DNA from: Actinostola sp. cb2023
Lineage: Eukaryota > Cnidaria > Anthozoa > Actiniaria > Actinostolidae
DNA: 64,000 nucleotides
Direction of reading: 5' to 3'
Assembly (NCBI GenBank): GCA_033675265.1
Contig: JAUJYZ010000842.1
Coordinates: forward strand, 157,536 to 221,535
Below the pieces are notes generated by a model. The model was given only the letters and a program-made list of their open reading frames with translations, made no database searches and was not told the origin of the DNA. A program made the position numbers and the translations under genes. Position 1 is the first letter of the stretch; the number at the start of each line of letters is the position of its first letter. Below, piece after piece: positions 58,210 to 64,000 of the stretch.

Positions 58210-58323
58210 TACCCTGCTAGCAGAGTTTCCTCTTTGGTCAATGGTTTTGTATTTATCTTTTGCTGTATAGGCTTTTGCTTCTGTTTCTTGATCGTCCAAA
58301 GAGGAAACTCTGCTAGCAGGGTA
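58210..58323. mobile_element. 114-bp MITE, 9-bp target duplication
   Basis: TIRs TACCCTGCTAGCAGAGTTTC and complement; flanks GCATTACCA (58201-58209 and 58324-58332). Same type as 701-806, 15100-16097 and 47393-47602. Confidence 0.9.
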
Positions 58324-58385
58324 GCATTACCATGATACAATGCATAATGTATAAGTATATATTGGAAAACTAATATGAAATTCAT

Positions 58386-58535
58386 AGAGTGATGGCACTT
58401 TAATAACCCGTGAAACAGATATTAGCCATGTAGATGTTACTAGACGCTAATTCCATTGTTTTGTTTTGATTTGACTATTAGTCACTAACTATTAGATTTG
58501 GTATCACAGGTTAAATTAAAGTGCAATCACTCCAT
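58386..58535. mobile_element. MITE (AACCCGTGAAACA family), copy 2
   Basis: AGAGTGATGGCACTTTAAT at the left and ATTAAAGTGCAATCACTC at the right are inverted. Homologous to 47745-47880. Confidence 0.7.
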
Positions 58536-58554
58536 ATTGATATAGATTACAAAC

Positions 58555-58975
58555 ACTAAAAGCGTGAAACAGTACTAACTAGATACTACTAAATAGATTG
58601 AGTGATGAAACAATAGAAAACAAAGGATATTTCACCAATTAGTACTATTTTTAAATAGTTAAAACAATTAGTCACCAAAGGTGAGGTCAATATAGGTGAA
58701 TGTCGAGGTTATTATCACTGCTATTCACTGAGCCTGAGGTGACTAACAATTATTGTTTTAGTAGAATTACACAGGTGATTATTTGAAAAAAATAAATAAG
58801 CATTTTAAAGAAAATAATTATTTATTTCTTATTTCCATTTTTTTTTAAATGCTGTAGGTAACTATCGAGAAATAGTCCGTAGTTCTCGACCAATCAGTGC
58901 GCTTGATTTTCTATTATCACCTGTGTAATTCTACTAATTAACAATTAGTACTATTTCACGCTTTTAGTGTTTAGG
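58555..58975. mobile_element. MITE of the TTAGTACTA family with nested insertion
   Basis: CACTAAAAGCGTGAAA at the left and TTTCACGCTTTTAGTG at the right are inverted ends. Within, AGTAGAATTACACAGGTGATT and its inverse (58745-58940) mark a second inverted-repeat element. Confidence 0.7.
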
Positions 58976-59274
58976 AATTAATTATATGATTGACAACTTA
59001 TTCCACTTGAATTCATTGCTATTGTGATATGCTAATCAGTATGATATATTTTTCAATAAATTATAATACGGTAACATCATTAGACAATCAGGGTTTTAAG
59101 CTTTTCTAAGATAATGTCTTATATAATTTAAGACTTAACATTATAGCAACTATAACTTTTCAATGAAAAGTATGGAAATATTAAGGTAAATTAAAGTTCA
59201 TTGTTATTGCATTTTCTGTTTCTTCATATCCCTTTCTCTTTTCCTTCTTTCTAGTCTCCTTTTCCTCTTTTTAC

Positions 59275-62200
59275 TCATTCCGTTCTCCTCCCCTTCCTGT
59301 CTCTCCTCTTCCCTTTCCTGTCTCTCCTCTTCCCTTTCCCGTTCACATCTTTCTTTCTCGTCCTTCTCTCGTCTTTCCTTCTCCTCCCTTTCTCGTCTCT
59401 CACCTTCCTTTTCACATCTTTCTTTCTCTTCCTTCTCTCGTCTTTCCTTCTCTTCCCTTTCCTCTCCTTCCTTCTCTTCCCTTTCTCGTCGTTCCTTCTC
59501 TTCCCTTTCTCGTCGTTCCTTCTCTTCCCTTTCTCGCCGTTCCTTCTCCCTTCTCTCCTTTTCTTCACTTTCTCGTTTCTCCCTTTCTCGTCGTTCTTCT
59601 CTTCCCTTTCTCGCCGTTCCTTCTCTTCCCTTTCTCGTCGTTCCTTCTCTTCCCTTTCTCGTCGTTCCTTCTCTTCCCTTTCTCGTCGTTCCTTCTCTTC
59701 CAGTTCTTGCCGTTCCTTCTCACTTCTCTCCTTTTCTTCACTTTCTCGTTTCTCCCTTTCTCGCCGTTCCTTCTCTTCCCTTTCTCGCCGTTCCTTCTCT
59801 TCCCTTTCTCGCCGTTCCTTCTCTTCCCTTTCTCGTCGTTCCTTCTCTTCCCTTTCTCGCCGTTCCTTCTCTTCCTTTTCTCGCCGTTCCTTCTCTTCCC
59901 TTTCTCGTCTCTCGCCGTTCCTTCTCACTTCTCTCCTTTTCTCTTCCTTCTCTCGTCTTTCCTTCTCTTCCCTTTCTCGCCGTTCCTTCTCTTCCCTTTC
60001 TCGCCGTTCCTTCTCTTCCCTTTCTTGCCGTTCCTTCTCTTCCCTTTCTCGCCGTTCCTTCTCTTCCCTTTCTCGTCGTTCCTTCTCTTCCTTTTCTCGC
60101 CGTTCCTTCTCTTCCCTTTCTCGCCGTTCCTTCTCTTCCTTTTCTCGCCGTTCCTTCTCCTCCCTTTCTCGCCGTTCCTTCTCTTTCCTTTCCTGTCTTT
60201 CATTCTCTTTCCTTTCCCATCTCTCCTTATCTTCCTTCTCCTGTATCTCCTTCTCCTGTCTTTCCTTCTCCTGTTTCTCCTTCTTCTTCTTCTGTTTCTC
60301 CTGTGTCTCCTTCTCCTGTCTTTCCTTTTCCTGTCTCTCCTTCTCTTCCTCCTCCCATCTACTACTTCTTATCATCGCTGCCCTTGCCCGTTTCTTTCTT
60401 TCATTTTCTTTTCTTTCATTTTCATTTGATGTTGATTCTGAAAAAGGACAAAAAAGACTTAATAAAGATCAGAAACAAATTGTTTCTTCATTTTGAAATA
60501 CATCACTCACCATCATCATATTCTTTCTCCTGTCTTTTCTTCTGTCTTTCCTTCTGCTGTCTTTCCTTCTCCTGTCTTTCCTGCTCTTCCTTCTCCCATC
60601 TACTATTTCTCATCGTCGAAGCTGTTGCCCGTTTCTCTCTTTCTTCATTTTCATCTGATGTTGATTCTGAAAAAGGGCAAAAAAGGATTAATACAAAAAT
60701 GTTTTTCTTCATTTTGTTATACCACTATCTGAAAAATTTCAGCGATTTGATTGGTTGAGAGCAGTGGTATTTCAGCATAATTTGAAATACCACGTGAAAA
60801 TTACAGTTTCCATGGTATTAAACCACTCTCTTGCCTCATGGAAACAAAATGGCGGATGAAACCAAAGGATGTTTTCAGTGCTAAAAGACAAAAAATGAAC
60901 TATAAACAAGTCCCAAAAAAAAACACCAAAAGCCAAAAGTACATGTACATACACATACACATGGATTAATGTTTTAGCATTTCAAGAAGCTTTTCTTTGG
61001 ATGACTCTGCAGAAGGCAGCGTATATATATGATTGACCATTTAGTGATGCGTTTTTAGCCATTGTCAAAATCAAAGAAAGATCGCTGCAAAAGGTAATAA
61101 ATGAAGCCTAGATCACTTTTCACTCTGTGTTATCATTCTTTGTCTGACTTCGAAAAACAGTACAGATTTTTTTTTTTCACAGCTGACAGTAAAACTAAGA
61201 AGTTTGCTGAGTTGTGTTAGTCCAGTCGAGGGTGTACTGTTGCTTGCAAAACTATTTTTCAGATAGTGGTATAAACAAATAATAGCATGGTTTGTACGTG
61301 ATATTATTAATTGGTAATCATACGGTTTCGAGTTCAATTTGGAAATAATTTACACTCATGTGTTTTTCAAAGAGCTCAAATTGCACTCACCCTACAGGCT
61401 CATGCAATTTTGATACTCTTTGAAAAACACGTGCAAATTATTTCCAAATTGAACTCGAAACCGTATGATTACCAATTAATAATATTCATGAAAAAAAAGT
61501 AATTTGCACTGCAGTGCATATTAAAGGTAATTTGCACTGCACTTTTCAACTGCACTGCTCTAAGGCAATCAGAATCGAGTATTTTTTTTTCATGTACATG
61601 ATTGTATATTATTAGGGATAATATAACAATTTTGAAACATCACTTGTGTAATTTATCCCAAATATCACTACAAACCATGCTATTACCTATACAAATACAT
61701 TACTCACCATCATCATCTTCCTTCTCCTGTCTTTCCTTCTCCTGTCTTTCCTTTTCCTGTCTTTCCTTCTCCTTCTTCTTCTTCTGTTTCTCCTTCTCCT
61801 GTCTCTCCTGCCCTTCCTTCTCCCTTCTACTATTTCTCATCGTCGAAGCTGTTGCCCGTTTCTCTCTTTCTTCATTTTCATCTGATGTTGATTCTGAAAA
61901 AGGGCAAAAAAGGATTAATAATTTATTTTTTTCCATTCATTTTGAAATACATCACTCACCATCATCGCTGACATTTAAATAACTCGTGTTATCTGGCTGT
62001 GAATGAATTGAAAAATATATATTATATATTATATTAATTTCTCAGGAATTAACATATTAAATGTAGCTACATTGTAAACAGTCAATGTCATTAACGTTGT
62101 CCAGCTAAAAAGAGATTAACACTACAGTAAATGCCACGTGTCTCATTCTATATTCGTTTTGCACGCGTGGAATTTTATTTTCAAAAGCATAAATCACCTG

Positions 62201-62471
62201 GACAACGTTAATGACATCGACTGTATAAGCATTTTAAAATGTTTAATATCGCATTACTAGTCATCAATGTCTAAACTAAAGCTCACAAATGTAATAGATA
62301 TTATGCCACAAAACCCTAATGATAATTATTTGATTTAAAAGTACAATAAGTGCTGAGCTTGTTCGCAAAAGGCAACACATCAGACAAACATGGCATGAAA
62401 ATGGTTATGTCAAGGGACATAGCCACTCTTTGATTTAAGTTGCCATAACAACAATACATTTTGTTGTCCCA

Positions 62472-62506
<35 letters not shown>

Positions 62507-63775
62507 ACTCCCTTAAATTTTGGACGGGGGTGTTCCGCTGAGACTCTGAGACCCTGGACCTGTTCCAGACAAAAAAAAGATAATTTTGCGACCCTGTTCC
62601 AGACTAGAAGCAATACTCTGTTCCAAAGTATTATTTCCAGAGCCAAACTGAACGTAAAATGTACCTTCATAGTTGGTATTCCATGTGGATGAACGTAAAA
62701 TAGTTTCCAGACAGAAACAGTGATTTGTATACCCTGTTCCAGAGTCAGAGAGACAAAAACCATACCCTGTTGAGCAGCACATCCCTGTATAGTCCATATA
62801 TGTGAGTACCCCCCCCCCCCCGGGTTTGTTATATCCGCATAGTCAAACTCGTTTTCTCATTGATCAAGAGCATGTCACGTGGCGGCCATCAAATCTTAAT
62901 AACTCCTGCGCGGGCAATAAGTTCATGTGATCGAAGCGTGAGAGGGGAATAAACACACGTGATCAGGTCAAAGTCAATGGCGCCATTAATTGTTAACAAC
63001 AATTTTTTCAGTGTTTGACTATGGGGATATAACAAAACACTTTATGACTGTTCCCTCGGGAAAACAGTTAATTTTGTTTCCCTTGAATCTCAATGTTTCA
63101 ACATTGAGATTCTCGGGAAACAAAATTATTAGGTAACTGTTTCCCTGTTTCCCTGTGTGAACATTGAATATTAGGGAGCTTAAGCTTTACAAAATCAACG
63201 ACGGCGAGGTCATCTGGAAGTGTAAATAACTTCTGTTCAGTATTTTGTACCTTCATAGTTGGTATTCCATGTGGATGAAGTAACCTACATGTAAATCTCT
63301 AATGTACGAACCCTGAACAGAAGTTATATCTATACACTTCTGGTTGACGTTGCCATCATAGATTTTGTAAAGCTTTATTAAACTCCCTATTGTGTAAACA
63401 GGAGGTCAGTCATGGGAATTCGAAGGAGGTGGGGATATCAAATTGTGCAAATCGTGTTTTCCAACATAAAATGTTATTTATTGCACAACTAATTCCTTTA
63501 TAAGGATCATTAATACATTATTACCTTCTTTTTTTCTTGTTGTTTTTGTTGCTGAAAAAAATATGTTCGAATTAGAGAGAATTCATACTGTTTTGACTTA
63601 GCACTTCCCATTAATAATAAATTGTTGACATTAAATGTACAACATTGTTATCGTTTAACCTTTTTATAAGCAAAATGCTTGCTTTTGATTTACCTTTTCT
63701 TTATCTTTTGAAAGACTGTCTTTCAAGGCGTTTTCTTGCTGTTCCTTTAAAACAGTTCGTTCTCTTTGTTGTCTT
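59275..63775 (-). CDS. Charged-helix protein with duplicated exons, 3' part
   Basis: Minus-strand exons: 63775-63694 (RQQRERTVLKEQQENALKDS...), 63551-63525, 61996-61960, 61893-61708, 60666-60511 and 60437-59275. Donors GTAAAT, GTAATA and GTGAGT fit; phases match throughout. Three exons start with the same ESTSDENE(R/E) segment, carry MRNSR or MIRSSR, and end (two of them) in GATGATG|GTGAGT, so they arose by exon duplication. The last exon expands into hundreds of residues of (EKERRE)n, expected to form a single charged alpha helix. The AxxxS pattern in ENALKDSL and its charged context resemble a ubiquitin-interacting motif, as in some HECT-type ligases; this is tentative. A 1-nt deletion near 59597 shifts the frame inside the array. 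The 5' part lies beyond 64000. Confidence 0.65.
59300..60360. repeat. Coding minisatellite of 18-bp units
   Basis: Repeats of TTCCTTCTCTTCCCTTTCTCG-like sequence with CGYCG variants, in-frame on the minus strand as E-K-E-R-R-E. About 50 units. Confidence 0.95.
60715..61692. mobile_element. Inverted-repeat element with inner hairpin, copy 2
   Basis: It begins ATACCACTATCTGAAAAAT (inverted at 61256-61273) and ends CATGCTATTACCTATACAAA, like the element at 29285-30000. It contains AAAATGGCGGATGAAACC and a long hairpin (61305-61487). It lies in an intron of the charged-helix gene. Confidence 0.6.
62080..62228. mobile_element. Short TIR element (AACGTTGTCCAGCT ends)
   Basis: CAGTCAATGTCATTAACGTTG and its complement at the right delimit ~150 bp. 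The same ends flank the element at 22725-24372. Confidence 0.75.
62472..62821. mobile_element. ~350-bp repeat with poly-G / poly-C ends
   Basis: It starts with 34 G then GTACTCCC and ends GAGTACC followed by 13 C. Inside, CCTGTTCCAGA recurs five times and forms a diverged tandem array. The G-runs are part of the inverted ends and vary in length. Confidence 0.7.
62830..63520. repeat. Intron with hairpin and MITE
   Basis: A hairpin at 63040-63160 (GGGAAACAAAATTA pairs with TAATTTTGTTTCCC around CATTGAGATTC/GAATCTCAATG). A MITE at 63173-63388 has ends AGGGAGCTTAAGCTTTACAAA and complement. The phrase TTCATAGTTGGTATTCCATG is shared with 62665. Confidence 0.65.
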
Positions 63776-64000
63776 CTGAATATTTTAAAAATGTGTACAA
63801 AACACAATTAACATAATGTTTAAATTTAACTTTTCAAATTTAACTTTTTGAGAGTATCGGTGCACATGTGTGAGGTGTTTTAAAAGAAGCAACACAATAC
63901 TGCTATAGACCTTTTGCATAAAGCCACTAATCATATGCAGATAGCCTCACTCTGACTCAACAAAACAAAAGATCTATCCAACGATGTCATTGTTTTATTG

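Noticed and set aside
59707..60429. 240-codon plus-strand ORF rich in Leu/Phe/Pro/Ser
   Set aside because: Antisense shadow of the charged coding minisatellite on the minus strand.
1..64000. Bacterial-type operons, riboswitches or prophage
   Set aside because: No ribosome-binding sites or polycistronic layout; introns and eukaryotic transposons throughout.
1..64000. tRNA or rRNA genes
   Set aside because: No cloverleaf with A/B boxes or rRNA motif was noticed by eye; a covariance scan would be needed to exclude degraded copies.

Overview
This is a eukaryotic nuclear window, AT-rich, with spliced genes buried in transposons. Single-exon rhodopsin-like GPCRs, extracellular MAM-domain genes, Harbinger, Mutator-like and BEL/Pao elements and many MITEs together suggest an invertebrate metazoan, most likely an anthozoan cnidarian. 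That assignment is inference; no mitochondrial or rRNA marker is present.

Layout. 1-10921 (+): the 3' half of a multi-MAM-domain gene, entering from the left edge and ending at a stop at 10919-10921. Its introns hold MITEs and a complete 4.6-kb PIF/Harbinger transposon (2417-7009) with its transposase and a divergent partner gene. 11-17.1 kb (-): a decayed BEL/Pao retrotransposon with a 998-bp long-TIR element inside its pol region. 17.3-22.3 kb: a second, degenerate Harbinger. 22.7-24.4 kb: nested MITEs. 24510-30151 (+): a tandem copy of the last MAM module of gene 1, same exon phases, but one exon has lost both splice sites.

30.2-44.7 kb: a second BEL/Pao element (+ strand). Its 5' LTR is split by a 9.7-kb TTAA-flanked insertion, which contains a Mutator-like element, which in turn contains a 4.7-kb element carrying a 46-bp satellite array. 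44.8-49.8 kb: a long-TIR element, an uncharacterised minus-strand ORF and an F-box exon, with a ~0.5-kb inverted duplication between the two ORFs. 49.9-51.6 kb: MITEs and a minisatellite. 52125-53012 (+): an intact single-exon class A GPCR. 54-59 kb: MITEs, an inverted copy of the LINE 3' fragment found at 31.4 kb, an unusual palindrome-built repeat and a tandem Penelope-like motif. 59.2-63.8 kb (-): the 3' part of a gene whose tandemly duplicated phase 1-1 exons encode a Lys/Glu/Arg helix, ending in a large coding minisatellite.

The host genes do not form a functional cluster. The strongest signals are structural: deep transposon nesting datable by target duplications, a group of small elements with TASCCTG ends and 9-bp target duplications, splice-site duplication and loss in the MAM genes, and expansion of exons and repeats in the charged-helix gene.
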